From contig NVWF01000011.1 in assembly GCA_002746155.1 (NCBI GenBank), positions 771 to 44,363 of the forward strand: a DNA stretch of 43,593 bases, in the 5' to 3' direction. The stretch comes from Gammaproteobacteria bacterium. GTDB taxonomy: Bacteria; Pseudomonadota; Gammaproteobacteria; Enterobacterales; GCA-2746155. This document shows, piece after piece, positions 32,794 to 42,908 of this stretch. Every line of letters starts with the position of its first letter. The first letter of the stretch is position 1. Below the pieces are notes generated by a model. That model did not search any database. It was not told the origin of the DNA and saw only the letters and a program-made list of their open reading frames with translations. Made by a program: the position numbers and the translations under genes.

Positions 32794-33222
32794 GTGACTA
32801 ATTTTGAAGAAGAGTGCGCCCGTAAAGGTTTAGTCGCACGTGATATTAAAAACGCGATTATCGTAAATTTTTGGATACTTGCTTGGGCAGTTACTCTTGG
32901 GGCAGTTTCTTATCTCTCAGATTATCAATGGTATACAGCTAGCTGGTGGGCGTCCTCGGCAGGGTTATTAGTTCATCTAAGCGTTGGCATTGGTATGATC
33001 TTGGCATTTAAGCGCTTTGTAAAAGAGGCGGATGATCTGGAGCGTAAAATACAACTTGATGCTCTGGCAATATCGGTAGGTTTGACCGTCGTAACTTTTT
33101 CTAGTTACAGCATTTTAGAAATGTCTGCAGTGGTTCCCGAATTAACTGCTGCTTACCTAATTGTTGTTATGTCAATGGGCTATGCTTTGGGACTTATTAT
33201 TGGAAGGATACGCTTCCGATGA
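32794..33222 (+). CDS. four-helix membrane protein paired with an XRE regulator
   Basis: 142 aa starting at GTG 32794, with AAAGGAG 8 bp upstream. Four hydrophobic segments are visible (NFWILAWAVTLGAVSYL, SSAGLLVHLSVGIGMILAF, ALAISVGLTVVTFSSYSI, AAYLIVVMSMGYALGLIIG). A charged loop FKRFVKEADDLERKIQLDAL separates the pairs. The stop overlaps the next gene by 4 bp (ATGA). Small membrane proteins of this kind next to a ~66-residue XRE repressor are widespread, but their job is unknown; the membrane protein might influence the regulator. I do not recognise a named family with certainty. Confidence 0.75.
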   Translation: MTNFEEECARKGLVARDIKNAIIVNFWILAWAVTLGAVSYLSDYQWYTASWWASSAGLLVHLSVGIGMILAFKRFVKEADDLERKIQLDALAISVGLTVVTFSSYSILEMSAVVPELTAAYLIVVMSMGYALGLIIGRIRFR

Positions 33223-33419
33223 AAAATAAATTAAAAGTGCTTCGTGCAGAGCGAGATTGGACCCAGGCAGACTTGGCCCTTCAGTTAGAAGTTTCACGCC
33301 AGACAGTCAATGCCATAGAGAAAGGAAAATTTGATCCAAGTTTGCCTCTGGCATTTAAAGCATCCCGATTATTTAAAATGCACATAGAGGATATCTTTCA
33401 AGATGAAGCAGAGATGTGA
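33219..33419 (+). CDS. small XRE-family HTH transcriptional regulator
   Basis: 66 aa, essentially one helix-turn-helix domain: LKVLRAERDWTQADLALQLEVSRQTVNAIEKGKFDPSLPLAFKASRLF, ending in IEDIFQ. It belongs to the YozG-like short XRE group, with no sensing domain. It overlaps the membrane gene before it by 4 bp and probably represses its own operon. The 3' end converges on ltaE with a 23-bp gap. Confidence 0.9.
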   Translation: MKNKLKVLRAERDWTQADLALQLEVSRQTVNAIEKGKFDPSLPLAFKASRLFKMHIEDIFQDEAEM

Positions 33420-33442
33420 CACTTGCAACTTGTTTAGCAAAA

Positions 33443-34456
33443 TTAGCTTTCTTTGGAATAAAATTCTTTAAAAGCCGCTACAATACTTTTTACATCTTCA
33501 GCATGAATATCAAGATGAGTTACCAAGCGAAGAGTTTTATTATTACTGATTAATATCTTTCTATCCGCTAAGAAATCAATAAGTTGTTGTTGTTTCTCAG
33601 CCTTGATAAACACCATATTTGTCTGCACTTTTTCAACAAGACTAATCGAGTCAAGAGAACTTAATTCGTCAGCTAGTGTTTTGGCATTGAAGTGATCATC
33701 TGCTAAACGCTCAACATTATTATCAAGAGCATAGATACCCGCAGCTGCTAACATGCCAGCTTGACGCATGCCACCACCCAATATTTTTCTAATTCGTCTA
33801 GCCTTATTGATGATTGATTTGGATGCAACAAGCACCGAACCCACCGGTGCTCCTAACCCCTTAGATAAGCAGATTGAAATGGAATCAAAAGGTGCAGCTA
33901 TTTCTTTGATACTACTAGCTTGCTTCACAGCGGCATTGAAGGCCCTCGCTCCATCAAGATGCAAAGCTAGTTTATGTTTATCTACAAATTCTCTAGCTTG
34001 ATAAAGATAATCCAACGGTAGTACTTTGCCGCCCGTAGTATTTTCCAAACATAGTAAACGGGTTTTAGCGAAATGATAGTCATCGGGTTTTATGACACTT
34101 TCAACCTTGTTTAAATCAAGTGTGCCATCATCGTCAAATAAAATAGGTTGTGGTTGGATACTTCCAAGAACTGCCGCGCCACCCGCTTCATACTTATAGG
34201 TGTGGGCGACTTGTCCTACGATATATTCATCGCCTCTTTGGCAATGGGCCATCAGCGCAATAAGATTACTTTGGGTGCCACTCGAACAAAAAATGGCTGC
34301 TTCTTTGTTGAGTAGATCAGCAGCTTTTTGCTCAAGTTTATTAATGGTTGGATCGTCACCAAATACATCATCACCAAGAGGCGCGTCAAACATAACCTGT
34401 TTCATTGAAGCGCTTGGTTGAGTTACGGTATCACTGCGCAGATCAAGGGTTTTCAT
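33443..34456 (-). CDS. ltaE: low-specificity L-threonine aldolase
   Basis: PLP enzyme that splits L-threonine/L-allo-threonine into glycine and acetaldehyde. 337 aa, the usual length (E. coli LtaE 333). Motifs are LDLRSDTVTQPS at the N-terminus, GDDVFGDDPT, FCSSGTQSNLIALMAH, LHLDGARAFNA (Asp/Arg contacting PLP) and the Schiff-base Lys in SICLSKGLGAPVGSVL. RKILGGGMRQAGMLAAAG is the expected C-terminal half. It follows icd on the same strand after 5 bp, suggesting co-transcription. Confidence 0.95.
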   Translation of the reverse strand: MKTLDLRSDTVTQPSASMKQVMFDAPLGDDVFGDDPTINKLEQKAADLLNKEAAIFCSSGTQSNLIALMAHCQRGDEYIVGQVAHTYKYEAGGAAVLGSIQPQPILFDDDGTLDLNKVESVIKPDDYHFAKTRLLCLENTTGGKVLPLDYLYQAREFVDKHKLALHLDGARAFNAAVKQASSIKEIAAPFDSISICLSKGLGAPVGSVLVASKSIINKARRIRKILGGGMRQAGMLAAAGIYALDNNVERLADDHFNAKTLADELSSLDSISLVEKVQTNMVFIKAEKQQQLIDFLADRKILISNNKTLRLVTHLDIHAEDVKSIVAAFKEFYSKES

Positions 34457-34461
34457 TAGTG

Positions 34462-36699
<2,238 letters not shown>

Positions 36700-36848
36700 C
36701 TAATATCTTTATTCAATTTAGTCTTCCGAGACCCACCTCATCAGCTTTGATAAGGGTTGGTAGTAATTATTTCTTTGGAAGGTAGTTTTCATGGGGCGCA
36801 TTATAACAGTAGACCTTTAAATAGAATAGGAAATTTATGGCAGATAAG

Positions 36849-38042
36849 CTATTCAGGTCTAAGCTTTGTAAATGCATCTAACTTACTTTGATAAAATAAT
36901 TGTTGACCATCATCATAACTATATTTTTTAGCTAGCTTGAGATACTTTTCACTATTATTTATATCACCTAGCTGAAAATAACTTTTAGCTAGGGAAAAAT
37001 AGAATTCATTTTGTTTTTTATCTAAACGGATAGATTTTTTATAATGTTTAATAGCTTCTAGCCAGTTTTCATTTTCGTATTGCACATCGCCTAACATGGA
37101 GTGATAGAAAGGGTTTTCTTTTCGATGGTTTAAAACAATCGCATTTAGCCTTTCAGCTTCTTCAGTTCTTAAAGTAATTGTGTAGATATAGGCTAGGTTT
37201 TCCAAAGTGGTGATGTCATTACTTTTGATTTGAAGAGCTTTAAGGTATGAGCTTTCCGCGTAATCAATTCTGCCAGCTCGTCGATATAAAACTCCTAAGT
37301 TGGCCCAGGCTTCCACTAGAAAATGATCCTTAAGCAGGGCAGAGCGAAAATAAGCATAAGCCTGTGTATAGTGTTCTTTTATTAAAGCATCGGCACCCTT
37401 ATTATTGTAAAACAAGGCTAAAACGCGAGTTTTGGATATTTTATTTCCCGGTAAGTTTAGTGATTGAGCCCGCCTATCAAAATCCAATTGGTAGGTTCTG
37501 GAATTAAATAAAAACAAATTCTGTTCGTTCTTTTGATAAAGCTTAAGGTTTACATGACGATTTAATAAACTGTCTCCTTCTCGTCTTACCCAAAGTTCTG
37601 GAATATCAACCTGCTGAAACTTAACTCCAATATTAGCATGATCCGCCATTCCGTAAGTCATGATGATAAGAGATAAGCAGTTAGCGGCCTTATTTTCAAA
37701 GGTTTCACTGGCAATAGTATTGGCATCATTTTTATAAAGAAGATTCAAGGCGCTGTGAAGAAATATACTGTCGGCCAAGGCTTTAATTCGTTGATCACTT
37801 CCTTCGACCCTTGATAGGTGTTTGTCCACAAAGGCTGCGGCATTTTTTCCGATATCAAATACCTCAGTTTCTGATTCAATGATTACTTTTTGGTAGCTTG
37901 GGAAGAGTGAATCGTGGAGTAAAGGAACCGGATTAAAGTCCTTGGACGACGTTGTCTGGCAGGCACTTAACAGTAATACTGAGAGTAAATAAACCAACAG
38001 TATGATTAATTTCCGGGTTGGTTTCAGGAATGATTTAATCAT
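36849..38042 (-). CDS. transglutaminase-like/TPR lipoprotein
   Basis: About 397 aa from ATG 38042 (MIKSFLKPTRKLIILL), chosen to give a normal signal peptide and lipobox (LLLSAC); the track start 12 codons upstream is possible. The N-terminal half has a Cys in NKAANCLSLIIMTYGMA and a His in LLNRHVNLKLY, spaced as in transglutaminase-like cysteine domains found with TPRs. The second half is a row of tetratricopeptide repeats (AYAYFRSALLKDHFLVEAWANLGVLYRRAGRIDYAESSYLKAL, EAIKHYKKSIRLDKKQNEFYFSLAKSYFQLGD). Predicted envelope-anchored scaffold or peptidase-like protein; no specific function recognised. Confidence 0.75.
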   Translation of the reverse strand: MIKSFLKPTRKLIILLVYLLSVLLLSACQTTSSKDFNPVPLLHDSLFPSYQKVIIESETEVFDIGKNAAAFVDKHLSRVEGSDQRIKALADSIFLHSALNLLYKNDANTIASETFENKAANCLSLIIMTYGMADHANIGVKFQQVDIPELWVRREGDSLLNRHVNLKLYQKNEQNLFLFNSRTYQLDFDRRAQSLNLPGNKISKTRVLALFYNNKGADALIKEHYTQAYAYFRSALLKDHFLVEAWANLGVLYRRAGRIDYAESSYLKALQIKSNDITTLENLAYIYTITLRTEEAERLNAIVLNHRKENPFYHSMLGDVQYENENWLEAIKHYKKSIRLDKKQNEFYFSLAKSYFQLGDINNSEKYLKLAKKYSYDDGQQLFYQSKLDAFTKLRPE

Positions 38043-38095
38043 GCTTATTGGGTCAACAAGACTATTACTTAACATCATCTTTTTACTTTAGTCCT

Positions 38096-38110
38096 AGATG
38101 AGCATCATCT
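38096..38110. promoter_or_regulatory. 15-bp dyad in a divergent promoter region
   Basis: AGATGA-GCA-TCATCT is a perfect inverted repeat between the divergent TPR-lipoprotein and agmatinase-family genes. Operator-like by position only. Confidence 0.25.
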
Positions 38111-38179
38111 CAAGTTACAAGGACTATTATTACTCGATTAATATGTCCAAAGTGTAAAAAAATATTTCGATTATTAAGC

Positions 38180-38209
38180 TTGTTTAGCCGCTAAAAGGTG
38201 TAGTATAAG
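38180..38209 (+). promoter_or_regulatory. candidate sigma-70 promoter for the agmatinase-family gene
   Basis: TTGTTT (38180-38185), 18-bp spacer, TATAAG (38204-38209), about 38 bp before ATG 38248. Confidence 0.4.
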
Positions 38210-38247
38210 TTATGCAGTTAAATACTCATCAAGGAAATTGATAATTT

Positions 38248-39090
38248 ATGGTCAGTAAGCTTTCAACTCAAAGCATCAAAAAAAATCAATTAGTCCTAAT
38301 AGGTGTTTGTTCGGATGATAATTCAAGTTTTAAAAAAGGACCCGCCGCGGCTCCACCACTAATTCGTAAAGCCCTCTATAATGGTTCGGCTAATCTCTCT
38401 GCAGAGAATGGTATAAGTCTTGCTAATAATCATCGTTTTATTGATATTGGTGATATTAATGTGGGGCCAAGTGTTGAAGAGTTTATGGGAATAGAGCAGC
38501 ATCTTGTCGACGTTTTAGAAAGAGGCGGCATTCCCTTAACACTAGGTGGGGATCATGCTATTACCTATCCTTTGATCAAGGCTATGGCTAGATATCATCA
38601 ACCTTTTAGTATTTTGCACTTTGATGCCCATCCAGATCTCTATGATGAATTAGAGGGTAATCGTCTATCCCATGCCTGCCCCTTTGCCCGTATAATGGAA
38701 GACTCCTTAGTGACTCGTCTAATTCAGGTGGGTATCAGGACTTTGAATGATCATCAAAAAGCTCAAATCGAAAGGTTTTCTGTGGAAAGCTTTGATATGA
38801 TCAATTTTGACCCTAAAAGCTTCAAGCCTAATCTCAAAGGACCAGTTTATATTTCCTTTGATTTGGATGCTCTTGATCCGGCCTTTGCACCAGGCGTATC
38901 ACATTTTGAGCCAGGAGGACTGACTGTTCGCGATGTACTTGGTATTATTCAGAAAATTGATGTACCGATTATTGGGGCGGATATCGTTGAATATAATCCT
39001 ACACAGGATATTAATGGTATGACGGCCATGGTTGCTGCAAAGCTTTTAAAAGAGATAGGCGGCATGATATTGAAATCTAACCCTGAATGA
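38248..39090 (+). CDS. agmatinase/arginase-family ureohydrolase
   Basis: 280-aa binuclear-Mn hydrolase of the arginase/agmatinase/formiminoglutamase fold. The three metal-binding signatures are complete: LGGDHAITYP, HFDAHPDLYDE and YISFDLDALDPAFAPG. The active-site VSHFEPGGLTVRDV and the C-terminal GADIVEYNP (Glu) follow. The opening KKGPAAAPPLIRKAL fits agmatinase-like members. Agmatinase would convert agmatine to putrescine and urea, but guanidinobutyrase, arginase or another ureohydrolase cannot be excluded by motifs. No polyamine neighbours are present. It starts a run of + strand genes. Confidence 0.88.
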   Translation: MVSKLSTQSIKKNQLVLIGVCSDDNSSFKKGPAAAPPLIRKALYNGSANLSAENGISLANNHRFIDIGDINVGPSVEEFMGIEQHLVDVLERGGIPLTLGGDHAITYPLIKAMARYHQPFSILHFDAHPDLYDELEGNRLSHACPFARIMEDSLVTRLIQVGIRTLNDHQKAQIERFSVESFDMINFDPKSFKPNLKGPVYISFDLDALDPAFAPGVSHFEPGGLTVRDVLGIIQKIDVPIIGADIVEYNPTQDINGMTAMVAAKLLKEIGGMILKSNPE

Positions 39091-39128
39091 ATAATACTAT
39101 TAAACAAAATCCACATGAGAGTAATTAG

Positions 39129-39512
39129 ATGATAGCTTGGTACGGTTATTTATATTTAGCAATTTTGGGGTTATTAACCCTTGCAGGCATTATCGAAGAA
39201 TTAAAAAAACCAGGTGGCAGCTTATATGCTCTTGGCACTTTTACAACGCTGATTATTCTAGTCGCCTTTGTTGCGGGTAGTTTTATACCAGACGTTGGAC
39301 AGGCAATCGGATATTTCAGTCTACCCATGTTACTAGCTGCCATAGTTTATGATTTTTACCTGTCAGGTAGAAATTTAATATTAGGCTCAAAATATTTTGG
39401 AGAACCTCTTGATGAGGTTAAATCAAGGATGGATTTACTCACCGCAACTTTGATTGTAGCTCCTGGCTATTTGGCTGGTTTTGTAATTTTGTATCGAACA
39501 CTTGTCAGTTAA
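39129..39512 (+). CDS. small four-helix membrane protein, unknown
   Basis: 127 aa with four hydrophobic segments (WYGYLYLAILGLLTLAGII, LYALGTFTTLIILVAFVAGSF, IGYFSLPMLLAAIVYDFYLSG, LLTATLIVAPGYLAGFVILY). Start ATG 39129 follows GAGAG by 7 bp. It sits 38 bp after the ureohydrolase gene and 26 bp before the acetyltransferase gene. No recognised family. Confidence 0.65.
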   Translation: MIAWYGYLYLAILGLLTLAGIIEELKKPGGSLYALGTFTTLIILVAFVAGSFIPDVGQAIGYFSLPMLLAAIVYDFYLSGRNLILGSKYFGEPLDEVKSRMDLLTATLIVAPGYLAGFVILYRTLVS

Positions 39513-39538
39513 TTTTTAATGCTACTAATCCTAGACTA

Positions 39539-40057
39539 ATGCAAATTGCTGAAACTAAAAGACTAATATTAAGAGTTCCTGAAACAACCGATGGAAAGCT
39601 GGTTCTTGAGCTGTTCAACCAACGAGATTGTGTAAGGTTTATTGGTGATAAAAATATCAAGTCACTAGAAGATGCTGAAAACTATATTACTGAAAAGTTT
39701 TTGGGGCTCTACAGAACCTATGGTTTTTGTTTGTATATTGTTGAACATAAAGAATTAAATGAATCGGTGGGAATTTGCGGTTTGGTTAAAAGAGAGAGTC
39801 TTGAAGATGCGGACATAGGGTTTGCAATTTTAACTAAATTCCAAGGCAATGGTTATGTAACCGAAGCAGCCAAAGCGGTAAAAAACTACGCTTTTAAAAC
39901 CTTAGGAATAAATCGTCTTGTAGGCATTACGGATAAACAAAATGTCGCATCAAGTCGTGTACTTGAAAAAATAGGTTTAGTCTTTGAAAAAAATATTCAA
40001 CTTGAGGGTGAAACGAAAGAAGTGAAGCTTTATGCAGCAACTTTATGCAGTGAATAG
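39539..40057 (+). CDS. GNAT-family N-acetyltransferase (RimJ/RimL-like)
   Basis: 172 aa of the Acetyltransf_3 (RimJ-type) group. It opens IAETKRLILRVPETTDGKLVLELFN. The acetyl-CoA region is ADIGFAILTKFQGNGYVTEAAKAVKNYAFKTLGINRLVGITDKQN, followed by ASSRVLEKIGLVFE. Family members acetylate N-termini, small amines or antibiotics; target unknown. Start ATG 39539 has no strong Shine-Dalgarno. Confidence 0.88.
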   Translation: MQIAETKRLILRVPETTDGKLVLELFNQRDCVRFIGDKNIKSLEDAENYITEKFLGLYRTYGFCLYIVEHKELNESVGICGLVKRESLEDADIGFAILTKFQGNGYVTEAAKAVKNYAFKTLGINRLVGITDKQNVASSRVLEKIGLVFEKNIQLEGETKEVKLYAATLCSE

Positions 40058-40115
40058 TTAGCTGCATTTAACTATTAATAGATACAACTAATTTAGTACA
40101 ATCTAAGGAAAAATT

Positions 40116-40352
40116 ATGACAGAATTTACATCAAATCAACTCGAAGAAATCCATTGTCTAACAATGTTTGATCTTAATAATACAACAGAAGGCTTAAAAG
40201 TTCATAACACGGCGCGGGAAGAAACCATTGAAGCCATTAAGAGACTTTATGACAAAGGTTTGATATCCCAAGACGATGGTGGTTATTTAACGAGCCTTGG
40301 TCAGGAAGCTGCTGAATTTATTCAGAGTTTGAGATCCATCTTGAGAAAATAG
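40116..40352 (+). CDS. TIGR02647 family small protein
   Basis: 78 aa matching the short TIGR02647 family found in Pseudomonas and related gammaproteobacteria: TSNQLEEIHCLTMFDLNNTTEGLKVHNTA, then AIKRLYDKGLISQDDGGYLTSLGQEAAEFI. It has a winged-helix-like appearance and is sometimes called DNA-binding, but function is unproven. AAGGAAAAATT precedes the ATG at 40116. The stop is 2 bp before the DUF1415 start. Confidence 0.82.
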   Translation: MTEFTSNQLEEIHCLTMFDLNNTTEGLKVHNTAREETIEAIKRLYDKGLISQDDGGYLTSLGQEAAEFIQSLRSILRK

Positions 40353-40354
40353 CT

Positions 40355-40909
40355 TTGATTGCCACAGCTAAACAAATCATAATTCAAACCGAAAACTGGA
40401 TTAATCGATTTATTATTTCCCATAATATTTGTCCTTTTGCAGAGCAGGTAGTGGTTACAAATCGAATTGAAATCTCTGTTATTGATAATAAAAAAATTGA
40501 AGATTGTCTTATTCAATTAATAGAAAAATTAGTTAAACTTGCCGCCAATGACTCCATTGAAACAGCACTTTTAATCTTTCCTGAGGCTGTAAAAGACTTT
40601 GATGATTATCTAGAATTTCTTGCCATAGCAAATCAGTTAATTGAAGATCAAGGCTTTACCCAAGAATTTCAACTGGCGAGCTTCCACCCTGACTACTGCT
40701 TTGAGGGGGAGGAAAAGAATGATCCTGCAAATTTCACCAATCGCTCCCCTTGGCCCATGCTCCATCTAATACGACAAAGTAGCATTGATAAGGGCTTGAA
40801 ATTTTATGAGCATCCAGAACAAATTCCTGACAACAATATTAAGCTTACTAGAGAGTTAGGTTATGAATTCTTAAAAGAACTACGACAACAATGCATGGAG
40901 ATAAATTAA
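40355..40909 (+). CDS. DUF1415 family protein
   Basis: 184 aa. The conserved pattern WINRFIISHNICPFAEQVV is at the N-terminus. LLIFPEAVKDFDDYLEFLAIANQLIED and QLASFHPDYCFEGEEKNDPANFTNRSPWPMLHLIRQSSI follow, ending in LGYEFLKEL. These are the DUF1415 hallmarks. The start is TTG 40355, 2 bp after the TIGR02647 gene stop, so the two are coupled. The function is not known; conserved Cys and His might bind metal or act catalytically (inference). Confidence 0.88.
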   Translation: MIATAKQIIIQTENWINRFIISHNICPFAEQVVVTNRIEISVIDNKKIEDCLIQLIEKLVKLAANDSIETALLIFPEAVKDFDDYLEFLAIANQLIEDQGFTQEFQLASFHPDYCFEGEEKNDPANFTNRSPWPMLHLIRQSSIDKGLKFYEHPEQIPDNNIKLTRELGYEFLKELRQQCMEIN

Positions 40910-41121
40910 TGTCACTAAAATTAGGTTTCTATAAACATTTTAAAGGCAATCGCTATCAGGTCATTGACGTAGCAAGACATTCTGAAACCCTAGAGGAGTA
41001 TGTTGTATATCGAGCTCTCTACGGCGATAAAGGATTATGGATTAGACCTCTGGAAATGTTTATGGAGAGCATTAAAAGAGATGACAAAACCATTCAGCGT
41101 TTTCAATATGAGAATAGGTAG
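40909..41121 (+). CDS. DUF1653 family small protein
   Basis: 70 aa from ATG 40909 (MSLKLGFYKHFKGNRYQVIDVARHSETLEEYVVYRALYGDKGLWIRPLEMF), which overlaps the last base of the DUF1415 stop (TAATG) and has GGAG about 10 bp upstream. The track start 6 codons earlier is not supported. The GxYKHFKGNxYxVxxVARHSETxE pattern is the DUF1653 signature. These are small beta-barrel-like proteins with unknown role. Confidence 0.88.
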   Translation: MSLKLGFYKHFKGNRYQVIDVARHSETLEEYVVYRALYGDKGLWIRPLEMFMESIKRDDKTIQRFQYENR

Positions 41122-41152
41122 AACTCAGTTATGAGTCAACTATAAGTAAACT

Positions 41153-42340
41153 ATGAGTGAAAAACATCAAGTGGATGTGGTGATCATCGGAGCCGGTGCA
41201 GCTGGGTTAATGTGTGCTATCACTGCTGGCAAAAGAGGTCGAAAAGTATTGCTGCTTGATCATGCTAATAAGGTGGGCAAAAAGATTTTAATGTCCGGTG
41301 GTGGACGATGTAATTTTACCAATCTTTTTAGTGAAGATGAGAATTTCATCTCCCATAACCCACACTTTTTTAAATCAGCCTTGAGTCGATTCACCCAATG
41401 GGATTTTATTGCTCTGGTTGAAAAATATAACATCCCCTATCATGAAAAAAAACTCGGTCAGCTCTTCTGTGATAACAAAGCCAGTGACATAGTGCAGATG
41501 CTGGTGGCTGAAACTCAAGCTGTGGCGGTTGAAATTAGAAAGCGTTGTAGTATCCTAGAAATTAAAAAAACAGAGCAAGGATTTTCCTTAAACACCTCTA
41601 TTGGTGATGTAAGAACTAAATCCCTTGTAATAGCCACAGGTGGATTATCAATTCCTACCATGGGAGCAACGGGCTTTGGTTATGAGGTGGCCCGTCAATT
41701 TGGGCTTAGTGTTTTACAAACTCGTGCGGCTCTAGTTCCTTTTACTTTTAGTCAAAAACAACACCAACAGTTTGATGGTCTCTCAGGTTTATCAACAGAA
41801 GTAGAAGTGGAATCTGAGGGGCAATTTTTCACAGAAAACATATTGTTTACCCATAAGGGATTAAGTGGTCCGGCAATTTTGCAGATTTCAAACTATTGGA
41901 AACCTGGGGGCACAGTTAGTATTAATTTATTTCCAAAATTTGACTTGTTACAACATCTAAAGCAGCAGCAAAAAACCCGACCTAAGGCGGGTCTAGTGAG
42001 TATTTTATCTCAGCGCTTGCCTAAGAAGATGGCCGATCAGCTTGTCCATCTTTGGTGCCCCATAAAAAACATGGCAGACTATAACTATAAAGAACTAGAG
42101 CAGATAGCTGAGCGATTTACTTGTTGGAAATTTACACCAGCTGATACAGAAGGTTACCGCACAGCTGAAGTCACTTTAGGCGGAGTTGACGTTGACCAAT
42201 TGTCATCAAAAACAATGCAAACGCTCACCACTAAGGGGCTGTATTTTATTGGTGAAGTGGTGGATGTCACTGCTCATCTCGGCGGCTTTAATTTTCAGTG
42301 GGCTTGGGCATCTGGAGCTGCTGCAGGAGAACATGTTTAG
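41153..42340 (+). CDS. HI0933/BaiN-like FAD-dependent oxidoreductase (YhiN family)
   Basis: 395-aa flavoprotein. The N-terminal FAD-binding Rossmann motif is VVIIGAGAAGLMCAITAGKRG, followed by the family signature KKILMSGGGRCNFTNL. LVIATGGLSIPTMGATGFGYEVARQFG lies in the middle and EVTLGGVDVDQLSSKTMQ with LYFIGEVVDVTAHLGGFNFQWAWASGAAAGEHV at the C-terminus. This matches HI0933/YhiN proteins; BaiN was linked to bile-acid 7-dehydroxylation in clostridia, but the role in gammaproteobacteria is unclear. Intact and of normal length. Last gene in the run before the IS-associated region. Confidence 0.92.
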   Translation: MSEKHQVDVVIIGAGAAGLMCAITAGKRGRKVLLLDHANKVGKKILMSGGGRCNFTNLFSEDENFISHNPHFFKSALSRFTQWDFIALVEKYNIPYHEKKLGQLFCDNKASDIVQMLVAETQAVAVEIRKRCSILEIKKTEQGFSLNTSIGDVRTKSLVIATGGLSIPTMGATGFGYEVARQFGLSVLQTRAALVPFTFSQKQHQQFDGLSGLSTEVEVESEGQFFTENILFTHKGLSGPAILQISNYWKPGGTVSINLFPKFDLLQHLKQQQKTRPKAGLVSILSQRLPKKMADQLVHLWCPIKNMADYNYKELEQIAERFTCWKFTPADTEGYRTAEVTLGGVDVDQLSSKTMQTLTTKGLYFIGEVVDVTAHLGGFNFQWAWASGAAAGEHV

Positions 42341-42389
42341 ATTGATTTATCGGAATTAAGTCAGGTACAAAGTGGATTAGTTAAGGACA

Positions 42390-42472
42390 ATTACCTTTAT
42401 TTTGTAATTAATCAAGGACAAATATATTTAGCAAAAATAGTCAGTCTGGTATTTCTGCTATTTTCCTTGATT
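42390..42472. repeat. cluster of inverted repeats downstream of the flavoprotein gene
   Basis: AATTAC/GTAATT (42390-42395, 42404-42409) is followed by AATCAAGGA/TCCTTGATT (42410-42418, 42464-42472), which encloses AAAATAG/CTATTTT (42434-42440, 42458-42464). Nested arms could fold into a long RNA hairpin. No clear terminator U-tract follows. The rest of 42341-42536 holds only the promoter below. Confidence 0.4.
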
Positions 42473-42501
42473 TGCTTTTCAGTATTTGACATGCTCATTT
42501 T

Positions 42502-42509
42502 GATATAAT
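42502..42509 (+). promoter_or_regulatory. extended -10 promoter candidate for the antitoxin-like gene
   Basis: TGATATAAT (TGn plus a perfect TATAAT at 42504-42509), 27 bp before ATG 42537. The -35 region is weak, as expected for extended -10 promoters. Confidence 0.45.
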
Positions 42510-42536
42510 CCCATCTTACTTAAAGGACTTAGAAAA

Positions 42537-42727
42537 ATGTCAGATCAAAAGAGTTGATTTTAGATAGGGTTTCTCTTTGGTTTGATTCCAAAGAAGCTGC
42601 CAGCAATTGGTATGAAAATCAAAAATTGCCCTCTTGGGGCCTTACTCCTGAAATGCTACTCAAAAAACATGGTATTGAAACCCTCAACACTTATATTTCA
42701 GAAAAAGAAGAGGGTGTTTTTGAATAA
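42537..42727 (+). pseudogene. frameshifted small gene with ParS/MbcA/Xre-type antitoxin-like domain
   Basis: ATG 42537 follows AAAGGA by 10 bp but runs MSDQKS and hits TGA at 42555. One base missing from the A-run in CAAAAG would restore a 63-residue chain. The +1-shifted frame (42554-42727) reads LILDRVSLWFDSKEAASNWY, then LPSWGLTPEMLLKKHG, IETLNTYISEKEEGVFE and TAA. The WF-SxEEA-xW-LP-GLTPxxLL pattern resembles the toxin-binding domain of ParS/MbcA/Xre antitoxins (DUF2384-like). It could also start at TTG 42554 and still be expressed, or the shift could be a sequencing error. No RES-type toxin gene follows. The track missed it. Confidence 0.55.
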
Positions 42728-42745
42728 GGAATATTGCACTGTTTT

Positions 42746-42791
42746 TTTGTACACCTATAGTTCCTATTTGGACGTGATTTTGTATACCTAT
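42746..42791. repeat. two near-identical 13-mers, 33 bp apart
   Basis: TTTGTACACCTAT (42746-42758) and TTTGTATACCTAT (42779-42791) differ by one base. They lie in the non-coding gap between the antitoxin-like gene and the IS end. Could be chance or a binding-site pair. Confidence 0.35.
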
Positions 42792-42843
42792 CAGTCTACA
42801 GTCCTTAGTATGTATAAAACGTTCTCCTTTTGTTAAGGATTGA

Positions 42844-42908
42844 TCAGATACCTGCCCACCACCACAGACGTACCAGCATGCTCAGCTCTCAACGGGCAGA
42901 TGTCTGAT
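42844..42908. repeat. 15-bp imperfect inverted repeat near the IS91 end
   Basis: TCAGATACCTGCCC (42844-42857) pairs with GGGCAGATGTCTGA (42894-42907), 12 of 14 positions, extended to 13 of 15 by the next base. The ~36-nt loop contains GCATGC. Another perfect hairpin, ATAGG-AAA-CCTAT, lies at 43121-43133. Such structures fit the terminal region of an IS91-type element. Confidence 0.55.

Noticed and set aside
42582-42836. 84-aa track ORF
   Set aside because: It overlaps the antitoxin-like chain in a different frame, has no RBS at its start, and its translation is low-quality (Lys/Tyr-rich tail from AT-rich DNA). Treated as a shadow.
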